From NCBI GenBank assembly GCA_031409955.1, contig JANNYF010000359.1, positions 1 through 64,000 on the forward strand: 64,000 bases of DNA. The letters run 5' to 3'. Below, one piece after another: positions 6,798-15,430 of the stretch. The notes under the pieces are model-generated. The model saw only the letters and a list, made by a program, of their open reading frames with translations, was not told the origin of the DNA and ran no database searches. The position numbers were made by a program, and so were the translations under genes. This DNA comes from JAFDVL01 sp031409955. Its GTDB lineage: Bacteria; Acidobacteriota; Blastocatellia; RBC074. Positions within the stretch are counted from its first letter, which is position 1, and the number at the start of each line of letters is the position of its first letter.

Positions 6798-8778
6798 TTT
6801 CACGCCGGACTTGCCTGACATTGCGGCTGATTTAACGGGCGCGGCGCAAGCATTAGCGGCGGGCTTGCCTGATCCTACCGTCTTAGCGCGTCTGGCAAAT
6901 GAGATGTATCAGGGCTTACAGCAACAAGGCGTGAGCAGTGGCTTGCCTGCGCCGAACCTTCCGCATACACCTGAAGCGGCGATGACGAATCTGACACTGC
7001 CCGCCGCGCTGCCCGCGACCTATTCACCCTTTGGTGTTGCGCCGCATTTGTCTGCTGCGCCCGCCGCACCGCAACTGACTGAAGCGAATTGGCAGAAAGC
7101 CGCAGCCGATGTGGTGGGGTCATCTGGTACGTCCATCACTGCTCCATCAGCAACCGTAAATGCGCTAGGGATTCCCGGAGGCGTGTCGGTGGCGGATTTT
7201 TCAGCCGTACCTTCCTTCTCGTTTTTGACTGAAGCGCGTTCGCTATTTGAACAGGCAGCCAGCCAATCGGCGCAGGCTATTTCGCCGACAGTCAAACTGC
7301 CAACCGAAACCGAAGTGCGCGCCTTTGCTCCAACTTTGCCAGGGCATCCGCCGACCTCGATTCCCGCAATGCCGCTTCCGTCTGTTGCTACGCCACAAAT
7401 TCCCGGCGCGGTGTCGCGTGGCAGCGATGCCTCAATGTTTCCTTTTTTGGAAACAGCTCGTTCGATTTCTTCAGTCAGCGTTGCGCCTGTTTTAGCTCCG
7501 GTTGGCAATGAAGCCAATTTGCTGCCGCAAACGGGATTGTCGGTCGGGTTATTCGACGTGAATGCTGTACGGCGTGATTTTCCGATTCTGCAAGAACGCG
7601 TCAATGGTCGTCCGTTGATCTGGTTGGACAACGCCGCGACGACGCAAAAGCCGCAAGCTGTGATTGATCGGCTCTCGTATTTTTACGAACACGAAAATTC
7701 CAATGTCCACCGCGCCGCGCACGAACTGGCGGCACGTTCGACAGATGCGTATGACGGAGCGCGCGAAAAAGTGCGGCGCTTTCTGAATGCGAGTTCGACG
7801 CGGGAAATCGTCTTCGTGCGCGGCGCAACCGAAGCCATCAACCTGGTCGCAAAAAGTTGGGGACAGCAACACATTCACGAAGGCGATGAAATTGTCATCA
7901 CTCATCTGGAACATCACGCGAACATCGTCCCGTGGCAAATGCTCTGCGCCGAAAAAGGCGCGCGACTGCGTGTTGCTCCAGTTGATAATCACGGGCAGAT
8001 TTTGCTCGACGAATACGAAAAACTGCTGGGGCCGAAAACGCGTCTGGTAGCCTTCGCACAGGTTTCCAACGCACTCGGAACGGTTACGCCTGTGCAGGAG
8101 ATGACCGCCATTGCACATCGCTACGGCGCAAAAGTTTTAGTAGATGGCGCGCAAGCCGTGTCGCACATGCGCGTAGATGTGCAGGCGTATGACTGCGATT
8201 TTTATGTGTTCTCCGGTCACAAGATATTTGCTCCGACAGGCATCGGCGTGGTGTATGGCAAGCAAGAAGTTCTCGACGCCACACCACCCTGGCAGGGCGG
8301 CGGCAACATGATTGCCGATGTCACCTTTGAGAAAACCTTGTATCAGCCTGCGCCGTTCCGCTTTGAAGCTGGTACGGGCAGCATTGCTGATGCCGTGGGG
8401 TTGGGCGCGGCGCTTGATTACCTGGATCGCATCGGCATGGAAAATGTTGCGCGTTACGAACACGATTTGTTGGTCTACGCCACCGAAGCGATGCAACGCA
8501 TTCCCGGTTTGCATTTGATCGGCACGGCGCGTGAAAAGGCGAGTGTCCTTTCGTTTGTGCTGGATGGTTTCACCACCGAAGAAGTTGGACAGGCATTGAA
8601 TCGCGAAGGCATTGCTGTGCGTTCTGGCCATCATTGCGCGCAACCGATTTTGCGGCGCTTCGGACTCGAAAGCACCGTGCGACCTTCGCTGGCGTTTTAC
8701 AACACGTGCGAAGAAATTGATGCACTGATTGCTGCCATCTGGAATTTGAAAAATGGCAGAAGCCCCGGAGTGATCTAG
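6781..8778 (+). CDS. Encapsulated cysteine desulfurase (SufS-like) with N-terminal cargo-loading domain
   Basis: A 665-residue two-part protein. Residues 1-257 are Ala/Pro/Ser-rich and probably disordered. They carry short conserved-looking patches: LARLANEMYQ (35-44), FSFLTEARSLF (146-156) and FPFLETARS (220-228). In family 2A encapsulins this region is known to target the enzyme into the shell. From residue 258 (FDVNAVRRDFPIL) follows a complete PLP enzyme of the SufS/CsdA type, with PLP lysine K481 in FSGHKIFAP and catalytic C619 in RSGHHCAQP. It removes sulfur from cysteine, giving alanine and enzyme-bound persulfide. Encapsulation probably stores or gates sulfur transfer. It overlaps the shell gene by 17 bases. 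Confidence 0.92.
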   Translation: MSTNTNFTPDLPDIAADLTGAAQALAAGLPDPTVLARLANEMYQGLQQQGVSSGLPAPNLPHTPEAAMTNLTLPAALPATYSPFGVAPHLSAAPAAPQLTEANWQKAAADVVGSSGTSITAPSATVNALGIPGGVSVADFSAVPSFSFLTEARSLFEQAASQSAQAISPTVKLPTETEVRAFAPTLPGHPPTSIPAMPLPSVATPQIPGAVSRGSDASMFPFLETARSISSVSVAPVLAPVGNEANLLPQTGLSVGLFDVNAVRRDFPILQERVNGRPLIWLDNAATTQKPQAVIDRLSYFYEHENSNVHRAAHELAARSTDAYDGAREKVRRFLNASSTREIVFVRGATEAINLVAKSWGQQHIHEGDEIVITHLEHHANIVPWQMLCAEKGARLRVAPVDNHGQILLDEYEKLLGPKTRLVAFAQVSNALGTVTPVQEMTAIAHRYGAKVLVDGAQAVSHMRVDVQAYDCDFYVFSGHKIFAPTGIGVVYGKQEVLDATPPWQGGGNMIADVTFEKTLYQPAPFRFEAGTGSIADAVGLGAALDYLDRIGMENVARYEHDLLVYATEAMQRIPGLHLIGTAREKASVLSFVLDGFTTEEVGQALNREGIAVRSGHHCAQPILRRFGLESTVRPSLAFYNTCEEIDALIAAIWNLKNGRSPGVI

Positions 8779-8809
8779 GGAACACGCAACAACAAAGAAG
8801 GAGCGAATC

Positions 8810-9505
8810 ATGTCTGACAAAGAAAATATCATCCAAAACACAGAGGAAGATCAAGCGTGGGCCGATCTGCTTTCGCCGCTGCGCCGCCAGTTCATTATTG
8901 GTGCCGGACTGACTGCGGCGGGACTTACAGCCGGAAACATTGAGGCAGCGGCTCAGGATGTGACGACTCCCAACGGTCTCAGCTTCAAGCCGATTGTACC
9001 TCCGCCTGATGTGGGGAAGAGTCCGTGGGGATACGAAACTATCAAGGAACTGACGCCAAGGCCGCGCAGCATTCGACCGGGCGAAGAGAATGGCTTGCCG
9101 AAACAGCCGCGCCCATACACCGACATCAAGAGCTATCACGCGCATTTCTATTTCGACGAAGACTCCTATGAGAAAGCTACGTTGGTGCGCAAATGGTCAT
9201 TGGAGCGTTTTCCGGTGGAATTGGGCAACTGGAATCTGGAACCGCGCGGCCCGCACGTGACTCCCTCGTTCTATTTCGGCTTCACCAACGACCTGTTGCC
9301 AATCATTGTGCCGTGGTTGCAACTCAATTCCCTGGGATTGACAATCTTGCTGCACCCCAACACCAATGACCCGCGTGCCGATCATCTGTATTACACGTTG
9401 TGGGTCAATCGCTCGCAGCCGGTGAATGCGTACGGCATGCCGAAGCAAGCAACAGTGGAAAAGATTTTCCCTAATACGAAGCCCACAGTGAAGCTGGAAA
9501 TCTAA
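8810..9505 (+). CDS. DOPA 4,5-dioxygenase-family protein with Tat-type signal
   Basis: A 231-residue protein. Residues 24-47 form a twin-arginine-like signal (LRRQFIIGAGLTAAGLTAG), suggesting export of the folded protein. The body resembles the DOPA-dioxygenase family: YHAHFYFD near residue 107, GPHVTPSF, then WLQLNSLGLTILLHPNT and a DHLYYTLW segment. The conserved histidines would bind iron for extradiol ring cleavage. The true substrate is unknown; bacterial members are mostly uncharacterised. The start has AAGGAG at good spacing, and the gene lies 31 bases after the cysteine desulfurase, so it is probably in the encapsulin operon. Why an exported oxygenase would go with a cytosolic sulfur compartment is unclear. 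Confidence 0.7.
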   Translation: MSDKENIIQNTEEDQAWADLLSPLRRQFIIGAGLTAAGLTAGNIEAAAQDVTTPNGLSFKPIVPPPDVGKSPWGYETIKELTPRPRSIRPGEENGLPKQPRPYTDIKSYHAHFYFDEDSYEKATLVRKWSLERFPVELGNWNLEPRGPHVTPSFYFGFTNDLLPIIVPWLQLNSLGLTILLHPNTNDPRADHLYYTLWVNRSQPVNAYGMPKQATVEKIFPNTKPTVKLEI

Positions 9506-9642
9506 GCTTTATTTGGTTCATAATTTTTAGCAGACAACCGCAAGCTCGCGTAAGAATCCGCAAGCCGTCGAAAGACGTGCGCGCCCACTTTCCCTTACAC
9601 TGCCTCCCGACAAAACAAGAACTGCATCAACCTGGAGGAAAT

Positions 9643-10341
9643 GTGCCAACATTCAAAACGTATGTGTTTCTTCTTCTTTTCGCATTTGTGGCGCTGGCTC
9701 CTGCACAAGCGAAGCAGGACGACAACGCCTTACAACAAGGGAATCATTTCTTCGCGCTCGGCCAGTATGAAATGGCCCTCACGCAATATCGGATAGCTGC
9801 TTCGTCAACGGGCGAACAGCAAGCAATAGCCCAATTCAACATCGGCGTGTGTCATCAGCGACTAGGCCGCACCACAGAAGCCGTTAGTGCTTACCGAGAA
9901 GCAATCCGAAGCAGAAACGACCACTACGCCAAAGCTTCTTATGCGCTCGGTATGGCGTTGAATGAACTCCGCGACTGGAAAGCCGCCAGGCAGGCATTTG
10001 CACAGGCGGTCGAAGCGTCAGGCGGACGCGATGCCGAAGCCCTGTTTCACTTGGCGCTGTTGCTGGCGCGCGAAGGCGATCACGAAACCGCCGCTAAAAA
10101 ATTGCGGCAGGCGATCAAACACGCGGGCAAAGCTTTTCCCGGCGGGCATAACAATTTGGGCGTTATTTGGGCAATGTACGGACGATTGGACGAGGCATTC
10201 CGCGAGTTTGAATTGGCGCTCAAGGAATCGAATGGACAACTGAGCGAGGCGGCAGACAACCTGAAACTTTGCCGGACGTTGCTCAATTCATCCAACCAGA
10301 CTTTGCTGGCAAGTCTGAAAACTACCAATCAGGCATATTGA
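9643..10341 (+). CDS. Exported TPR-repeat protein
   Basis: A 232-residue protein starting with a Sec-type signal (TYVFLLLFAFVALAPAQA). About five tetratricopeptide units follow: ALQQGNHFFALGQYEMALTQY, AQFNIGVCHQRLGRTTEAVSAY, ASYALGMALNELRDWKAARQAF, ALFHLALLLAREGDHETAAKKL, then HNNLGVIWAMYGRLDEAFREF. TPR arrays are protein-binding scaffolds, here probably periplasmic. The GTG at 9643 is chosen because GGAGG stands just upstream (spacing only 4) and the signal peptide follows at once; the frame opens earlier, at 9577, without support. It lies 137 bases after the dioxygenase-like gene and 13 bases before the next gene. Confidence 0.75.
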   Translation: MPTFKTYVFLLLFAFVALAPAQAKQDDNALQQGNHFFALGQYEMALTQYRIAASSTGEQQAIAQFNIGVCHQRLGRTTEAVSAYREAIRSRNDHYAKASYALGMALNELRDWKAARQAFAQAVEASGGRDAEALFHLALLLAREGDHETAAKKLRQAIKHAGKAFPGGHNNLGVIWAMYGRLDEAFREFELALKESNGQLSEAADNLKLCRTLLNSSNQTLLASLKTTNQAY

Positions 10342-10354
10342 AAGGACGATTACG

Positions 10355-10786
10355 ATGGAAGCAAAACAACTGGATGTGCAAGCAATTCTCAAGCTCTACG
10401 AACTGCGCCGCGATGAAAAGATGCGGGTGGCACGCGCTTGGTACTTTACTGAATTCAATCCCGCCAGTGCCGCCGACATCGTCAAGCTGATGCTCAGCGG
10501 ACAGGAGCCAAGCGCCTATTATCGGATGATTACGTCGTATTGGGATATGGCGTCGTCGCTCGTGAACAACGGCGGTATTGACGAAAAACTGTTTCTGGAA
10601 GCGAACAGCGAACACCTTGGAGTTTTTGCGAAACTCGAACCGTTCATTGCCGAAGTGCGGGAGGCGTTTGGCGAAGCAAATTACATGGCGCACCTGGAAA
10701 CATTGGTCATGAAAGTCCCGCACGCCAAACAAATTATGGCGGGTCGTCGCAAGCTGTTTGCTAATTGGGCCAAGAAACCTGAGTAG
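10355..10786 (+). CDS. Conserved hypothetical helical protein
   Basis: A 143-residue soluble, probably all-helical protein without signal peptide. It begins with a helix (VQAILKLYELRRDEKMRVARAWYF). Aromatic-rich segments follow (SAYYRMITSYWDMASSLVNNGGID), then a basic end. I do not recognise the family with confidence; a DUF4760-like assignment is possible but unproven. It sits 13 bases after the TPR gene with AAAGGA before the ATG, and a strong hairpin follows at 10820, so it is the last gene of the run that begins with the encapsulin or with the TPR gene. Confidence 0.6.
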   Translation: MEAKQLDVQAILKLYELRRDEKMRVARAWYFTEFNPASAADIVKLMLSGQEPSAYYRMITSYWDMASSLVNNGGIDEKLFLEANSEHLGVFAKLEPFIAEVREAFGEANYMAHLETLVMKVPHAKQIMAGRRKLFANWAKKPE

Positions 10787-10819
10787 CAAAACGGACGCTC
10801 CAGCCAGATTGGAATTCAT

Positions 10820-10855
10820 AAAGGTGACATCAATCGCGGTGTCACCTTTTGTGTT
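10820..10855 (+). terminator. Rho-independent-type terminator
   Basis: Perfect 10-base arms AAAGGTGACA (10820-10829) and TGTCACCTTT (10840-10849) around a 10-base loop, followed by TTGTGTTTG. It ends the 5850/9643-10786 transcription unit before the DUF485 gene. Confidence 0.8.
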
Positions 10856-10932
10856 TGTGCGCCTTCGCCTATAATGCCCGCCGTAGTTACGCATTCCTGG
10901 AATTCAAATCTCATCAAATGGAGCAACTCTCG

Positions 10933-11253
10933 ATGGCTGAGAAAGAAGAGCTAACGCCCCAAGACTGGGAACAGATCGCAAACACCGACGACTTCAAAAC
11001 GCTCATTGCCACCAAGCGCAAATTCATTGTGCCTGCCGTGATTTTTTTCATCGTGTATTACTTCGCACTGCCTGTACTGGTGGGATACGCGCCGGAGTTG
11101 ATGCAGACGAAAGTCTTTGGCGTCGTAAATCTGGCGTATTTATTCGCGCTGTCGCAATTTTTTATGGCGTGGATATTGGCGGCGATTTATGTGAAGAAAG
11201 CGGGAAAGTTTGATGCGCTGGCACAGAAGATTGTCGGCAAGTTGAAGAAATAA
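10933..11253 (+). CDS. yjcH: DUF485 inner-membrane protein (YjcH-like), acetate transport partner
   Basis: A 106-residue protein with two membrane segments (FIVPAVIFFIVYYFALPVLVG and LFALSQFFMAWILAAIYV) after a short cytosolic N-terminus (DWEQIANTDDFKTLIATKR) typical of DUF485. In Escherichia coli this small protein is co-transcribed with acetate permease and acetyl-CoA synthetase, and the same trio is found here in the order DUF485, symporter, acs. The start at 10933 is chosen because GGAG lies 9 bases upstream; the frame could begin at 10849 or 10918, but neither has a ribosome site. The role of DUF485 proteins is not established; a symporter accessory function is inferred from linkage. Confidence 0.85.
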   Translation: MAEKEELTPQDWEQIANTDDFKTLIATKRKFIVPAVIFFIVYYFALPVLVGYAPELMQTKVFGVVNLAYLFALSQFFMAWILAAIYVKKAGKFDALAQKIVGKLKK

Positions 11254-11275
11254 AATTTGCGCGAAGAACGAATCA

Positions 11276-11342
11276 GACAGGGTTTACAAGATTAACAGGA
11301 TGAAAAATTTTCTGAAATCTTGTCCATCTTGTAAATCCTGTC
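11276..11342. repeat. Imperfect inverted repeat between DUF485 gene and symporter gene
   Basis: The left arm reads GACAGGGTTTACAAGATTAA. The right arm is the reverse complement of GACAGGATTTACAAGATGGA, so about 24 of 28 bases pair across a short AT-rich loop. It has the look of a dispersed intergenic palindrome; it could also act as a weak transcription attenuator between the two genes. Confidence 0.6.
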
Positions 11343-11367
11343 AAAGAACTTCGTGATCGGAGAATTG

Positions 11368-12930
11368 ATGTCCGCAGCACTTTTGATGTTTCTGATCTTC
11401 ATCGCCATTACGTTGGGGATCACGTATTGGGCCGCGAAAAAATCGTCGGGATCAAATGCTTATTTCGCCGCCGGGCGTTCGATCACCGGCTGGCAAAACG
11501 GCTTGGCCGTCGCGGGCGATTATATGAGCGCAGCCTCGTTTTTAGGCATCGCGGGACTGATCGCGTTTTCCGGCTACGATGGATTTATGTATTCGGTTGG
11601 TTGGTTGGTCGCGTATTTGACGGTGCTATTAGTCGTCGCAGAACCGCTGCGCAATGCAGGCAAATACACGATGGCGGATGTGTTGGCGTATCGCTTGAGT
11701 CCGCGTCCGGTGCGGGCGATGGGCGCGCTCAGCACGCTGACCGTCAGCACGTTTTATATGATTGCGCAGATGGTCGGGGCCGGCGCGTTGGTGTCATTGC
11801 TGCTCAAAGATTCGGGTATCAACTTTCGCACCGCAGTCATTGGCGTCGGCGTTTTGATGATTGTCTATGTCGTGTTTGGCGGGATGCTGGCGACGACGTG
11901 GGTGCAGATTATCAAAGCTGTGCTGTTGATGAGCGGCACGATTTTGCTGAGCTTTTTAGTGCTGAAGCATTTTCATTTTAGCTTCGGCGAATTCTTCAAT
12001 GCGGTTGCGAATGTGCAGTATCACGATGCTTCCGGCAATTTGGTCACGCAGAATTTTTTGACGCCGGGACTGAAATACAAACCACCATACGGCGCATTGG
12101 ATTTGATTTCGCTGGGGATGGCATTGATCTTTGGGACGGCTGGGTTGCCGCATATCTTGATTCGCTTTTACACCGTGCCAGATGCCAAGACGGCGCGCAT
12201 CAGCGTGGTGTGGGCGATGGCGATCATCGGCGTATTTTATATTTTGACGACGTTTCTCGGCTTTGGCGCAGCGACGATTGTGGGGCGCGATTTTATTGTG
12301 CTCAACGGCGGCACGAATATGAGCGCGCCGTTGTTGGCCAAAGTCATTGCGGGCGATGTGTTCTTTGCGTTTATTTCGGCGATTGCGTTCGCTACGATTT
12401 TGGCAGTGGTGGCGGGCTTGACGATTTCAGCTTCGACTTCGTTCGCGCATGATTTTTGGACGAACGTTTTGAAGCACGGCAAAGAGACGACCCCGCGCGA
12501 AGAAGTCCGCGTCGCGCAAATCACGGCGTTTGTGGTGGGCGGGATTTCGATGGCGATAGCGATTGCGCTTGGCCCGACGGCGAACGTGGCGTTCTTAGTT
12601 GCGCTCGCGTTTGCGGTCGCAGCTTCGGCGAATCTGCCAGTGATTGTGCTGTCGCTGTTCTGGAAGCGGTTCAATACGAAAGGCGCGGTCGCGGGCTTGG
12701 CGACGGGCTTGTTGGCTTCGTTGATCTTGATTTCTATTTCGCCCAGCGTTATGAAAACGAATTGGATTTTCCCGTTGGAGAATCCAGGTATCATCAGTAT
12801 CCCGCTCGGCTTTCTCGGCGCGATCATTGGCACATTGCTTGGACGCGAACCGGAAGCGGAGGCGAAGTATGATGAATTGAATGTGCGCGCGAATACTGGC
12901 ATTGGCGCTGAGAAAGCCACCAGTCATTGA
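11368..12930 (+). CDS. actP: Sodium:solute symporter, acetate permease (ActP-like)
   Basis: A 520-residue polytopic protein of the solute:sodium symporter family with about 13 hydrophobic segments. It shows family landmarks: ITYWAAKKSSGSNAYFAAGRSI after the first helix, NGLAVAGDYMSAASFLGIAG, and GLPHILIRFYTVPDAKTAR near the middle. ActP imports acetate and other short carboxylates with Na+. The ATG at 11368 follows GGAG by 5 bases; an in-frame GTG at 11353 is less favoured. The neighbours (DUF485 before, acetyl-CoA synthetase after) make acetate the best substrate guess. Confidence 0.9.
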   Translation: MSAALLMFLIFIAITLGITYWAAKKSSGSNAYFAAGRSITGWQNGLAVAGDYMSAASFLGIAGLIAFSGYDGFMYSVGWLVAYLTVLLVVAEPLRNAGKYTMADVLAYRLSPRPVRAMGALSTLTVSTFYMIAQMVGAGALVSLLLKDSGINFRTAVIGVGVLMIVYVVFGGMLATTWVQIIKAVLLMSGTILLSFLVLKHFHFSFGEFFNAVANVQYHDASGNLVTQNFLTPGLKYKPPYGALDLISLGMALIFGTAGLPHILIRFYTVPDAKTARISVVWAMAIIGVFYILTTFLGFGAATIVGRDFIVLNGGTNMSAPLLAKVIAGDVFFAFISAIAFATILAVVAGLTISASTSFAHDFWTNVLKHGKETTPREEVRVAQITAFVVGGISMAIAIALGPTANVAFLVALAFAVAASANLPVIVLSLFWKRFNTKGAVAGLATGLLASLILISISPSVMKTNWIFPLENPGIISIPLGFLGAIIGTLLGREPEAEAKYDELNVRANTGIGAEKATSH

Positions 12931-12936
12931 TAAAAA

Positions 12937-13035
12937 AATAGACCGCAGATGACGCGGATCAAGTGGATTTTCGCAGATTTTTTCAGCAGGACAATCCGCG
13001 CTGATTCGCCTGATCTGCGTCATCTGCGGTCTATT
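12937..13035. repeat. 24-bp inverted repeat between symporter and acs genes
   Basis: The left arm (12937-12960) contains AGACCGCAGATGACGC. The right arm (13012-13035) is its reverse complement with one mismatch. The loop is 51 bases and repeats the CGCAGATTTT theme. This fits a dispersed REP-like palindrome, but it lies just 27 bases before acs and could affect read-through into it. Confidence 0.7.
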
Positions 13036-13062
13036 GAGCAGTTTTAAGAAAGGCCTCTTGTA

Positions 13063-15015
13063 ATGTCTGACTCAACTACGATTGAATCCGTCCTTAACGA
13101 ATCACGTCTCTTTCCGCCTTCGGAAGAATTCAAAGCGCAAGCCCACGTCAAAGGCATGGACGAATACGAACGCCTCTATGCCGAGGCCGAAGCTGATCCC
13201 GAAGCTTATTGGGCAAAACACGCCGAAAGTCTGCATTGGTTCAAGCAGTGGGACACTGTCTTAGAGTGGAATTTGCCGCACGCTAAATGGTTTGTCGGCG
13301 GCACTACGAACGTCGCGTACAACTGTCTGGATCGGCATTTGACTTCGTGGCGGCGCAACAAAGCGGCAATCATTTGGGAAGGCGAACCCGGCGATACGCG
13401 CACGCTGACCTATCAGCAATTGCATACGGAAGTTTGCAAGTTTGCGAACGTGCTGAAAAAACTCGGCGCGCAAAAAGGCGACCGCATTGCGTTGTATCTG
13501 CCGCTGGTTCCTGAGTTGGCGATTGCAATGCTGGCGTGTGCGCGGATTGGCGCGGCGCATACGATTATCTTTGGCGGCTTTTCGGCAGACGCGCTGAAAG
13601 ATCGCATCAATGATTGCGGCTGCAAGTTAGTGGTGACAGCCGATGGTGGTTGGCGGCGCGGCGCAGAAGTGAAGCTCAAACCCGCGGTGGACGAAGCGTT
13701 GAAAAGCACGCCGACGGTGGAAGCTTGTGTCGTGTACAAACGCACTGGCTCACAAATCACGATGCAGCCGGGACGCGATCACTGGTGGCACGAAATGATG
13801 GAAATTGTGGATGATAAATGCGAAGCGGAACAGCTCGACAGTGAACATCCGCTGTTCATTTTGTACACGTCCGGCACGACCGGAAAACCAAAAGGCATTC
13901 TGCACACGACAGGCGGATATTTGACGCAGGTGGCATTGACTACGAAATGGGTCTTCGATCTGAAAGACGAAGATGTGTATTGGTGTACGGCGGACATTGG
14001 CTGGGTCACGGGACACAGCTACGTTGTCTATGGCCCGCTGGCGAATGGCGCGACAAGTCTGATGTACGAAGGTGCGCCAAATTGGCCGAACCCAGATCGC
14101 TTCTGGCAAATCATTGACAAGTACAAAGTGAACATTTTCTACACGGCTCCGACAGCGATTCGCGCTTTTCTCAAATGGGGCGAACAGTGGGTGCTGAAAC
14201 ACGATTTGTCTACATTGCGGTTGCTTGGCACAGTGGGCGAGCCGATCAATCCCGAAGCGTGGATGTGGTATCACCAAACGATTGGCAAGGGTCGCTGCCC
14301 GATTGTGGATACGTGGTGGCAAACCGAAACGGGCGGCATCATGATTTCGCCGTTGCCGGGAGCGACGCCGACTACGCCAGGAACCGCGACACGCCCGATT
14401 CCAGGGATTGCAATTGATGTCATCACGAAAGAAGGCAAGAGTTGCGGTGCGAACGAAGGCGGCTATCTGGTCATCAAGAAGCCGTGGCCGGGAATGCTGC
14501 GCACGATTTGGGGCGATGACGAACGATACAAGCAACAATACTGGTCAGAGATTCCCGGCTACTATTTTGCAGGCGATGGCGCACGCAGAGACAACCACGG
14601 CTACTATTGGATAATGGGGCGCGTGGATGATGTGCTGAATGTCGCGGGGCATCGGCTCGGCACAGCGGAAGTTGAAAGCGCGCTGGTGTCGCATCCGACG
14701 GTCGCCGAAGCCGCTGTCGTTGGGCGTCCTGACGATTTGAAAGGCTCCGCGATTGTTGCGTTCGTGACGTTAGAAGGTGGGCGGCAGGGAACCGATGAAT
14801 TGAAGACCGAATTGCGCAATCACGTAGCGAAAGAGATTGGCGCGATTGCCAAGCCGGATGACATTCGCTTCACCGATACGTTGCCGAAAACGCGGTCAGG
14901 CAAAATTATGCGACGGTTGTTGCGCGAATTGGCGGCGAGCGGAAAAGTGTCGGGCGATACGACGACGCTGGAAGATTTTTCAGTGCTGGAAAAACTGCGC
15001 GATGATGATGAATAA
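13063..15015 (+). CDS. acs: Acetyl-coenzyme A synthetase
   Basis: AMP-forming acetate-CoA ligase: acetate + ATP + CoA gives acetyl-CoA + AMP + PPi. At 650 residues it matches the family. Seen: an N-terminal ACS segment (EYERLYAEAEADPEAYW), the P-loop-like LYTSGTTGKPKG, TWWQTETGG, GDGARRDNHGYYWIMGRVDDVLNVAGHRLGT, and PKTRSGKIMRR with the conserved lysine K614, which in homologues is acetylated to switch the enzyme off. It follows the acetate symporter, so imported acetate can be activated at once. The ATG at 13063 is preceded by a weak AAAGG. It converges with vapC-like genes 13 bases downstream. Confidence 0.97.
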   Translation: MSDSTTIESVLNESRLFPPSEEFKAQAHVKGMDEYERLYAEAEADPEAYWAKHAESLHWFKQWDTVLEWNLPHAKWFVGGTTNVAYNCLDRHLTSWRRNKAAIIWEGEPGDTRTLTYQQLHTEVCKFANVLKKLGAQKGDRIALYLPLVPELAIAMLACARIGAAHTIIFGGFSADALKDRINDCGCKLVVTADGGWRRGAEVKLKPAVDEALKSTPTVEACVVYKRTGSQITMQPGRDHWWHEMMEIVDDKCEAEQLDSEHPLFILYTSGTTGKPKGILHTTGGYLTQVALTTKWVFDLKDEDVYWCTADIGWVTGHSYVVYGPLANGATSLMYEGAPNWPNPDRFWQIIDKYKVNIFYTAPTAIRAFLKWGEQWVLKHDLSTLRLLGTVGEPINPEAWMWYHQTIGKGRCPIVDTWWQTETGGIMISPLPGATPTTPGTATRPIPGIAIDVITKEGKSCGANEGGYLVIKKPWPGMLRTIWGDDERYKQQYWSEIPGYYFAGDGARRDNHGYYWIMGRVDDVLNVAGHRLGTAEVESALVSHPTVAEAAVVGRPDDLKGSAIVAFVTLEGGRQGTDELKTELRNHVAKEIGAIAKPDDIRFTDTLPKTRSGKIMRRLLRELAASGKVSGDTTTLEDFSVLEKLRDDDE

Positions 15016-15028
15016 GAGAAGTTAGCTG

Positions 15029-15430
15029 TTACTGTTTTTCTGTGACTACAACAAGTCCGACAATCTTCTGAAAGTCATCGGGATTATGAGTAATGAGCGA
15101 TACGTTATACCGTAGCGCCGTCGCTGCAATCCACGCATCTTGCGGCGAAATTGGATGTCCGGTGTTGTGCCGTGCAATACGAACAGTTGCCCACTGTCGG
15201 CTAGTCTCGACATCCATCGGAAGAATCGTGTAGCTATTCAATAGCACTTCCATCTGTTGAAACCGCGCTGTGCCCCAATTTCGCATCCCGGCCCATTGAA
15301 AAAGCTCTGCTACCGTCATCAGAGAAATTGCCAACTCTTGATTGAGCAAGTGCGGCGCATAGGCAACGGCACGCGTGTCACCTTTGAAAAGATACGAAAC
15401 GATATTGGTATCAAGCAGCACCGTACTCAT
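15029..15430 (-). CDS. VapC-type PIN-domain toxin
   Basis: A 133-residue PIN RNase with all acidic positions: LLDTNIVSYLF (D), MTVAELFQW (E), ISPQDAWIAATAL (D) and ITHNPDDF (N-x-x-D). Such toxins cleave specific RNAs and stop growth when freed from antitoxin. AGGGAG lies just upstream of the ATG. The start overlaps the end of the upstream antitoxin gene by 20 bases, giving translational coupling. The pair runs against acs. Confidence 0.88.
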   Translation of the reverse strand: MSTVLLDTNIVSYLFKGDTRAVAYAPHLLNQELAISLMTVAELFQWAGMRNWGTARFQQMEVLLNSYTILPMDVETSRQWATVRIARHNTGHPISPQDAWIAATALRYNVSLITHNPDDFQKIVGLVVVTEKQ

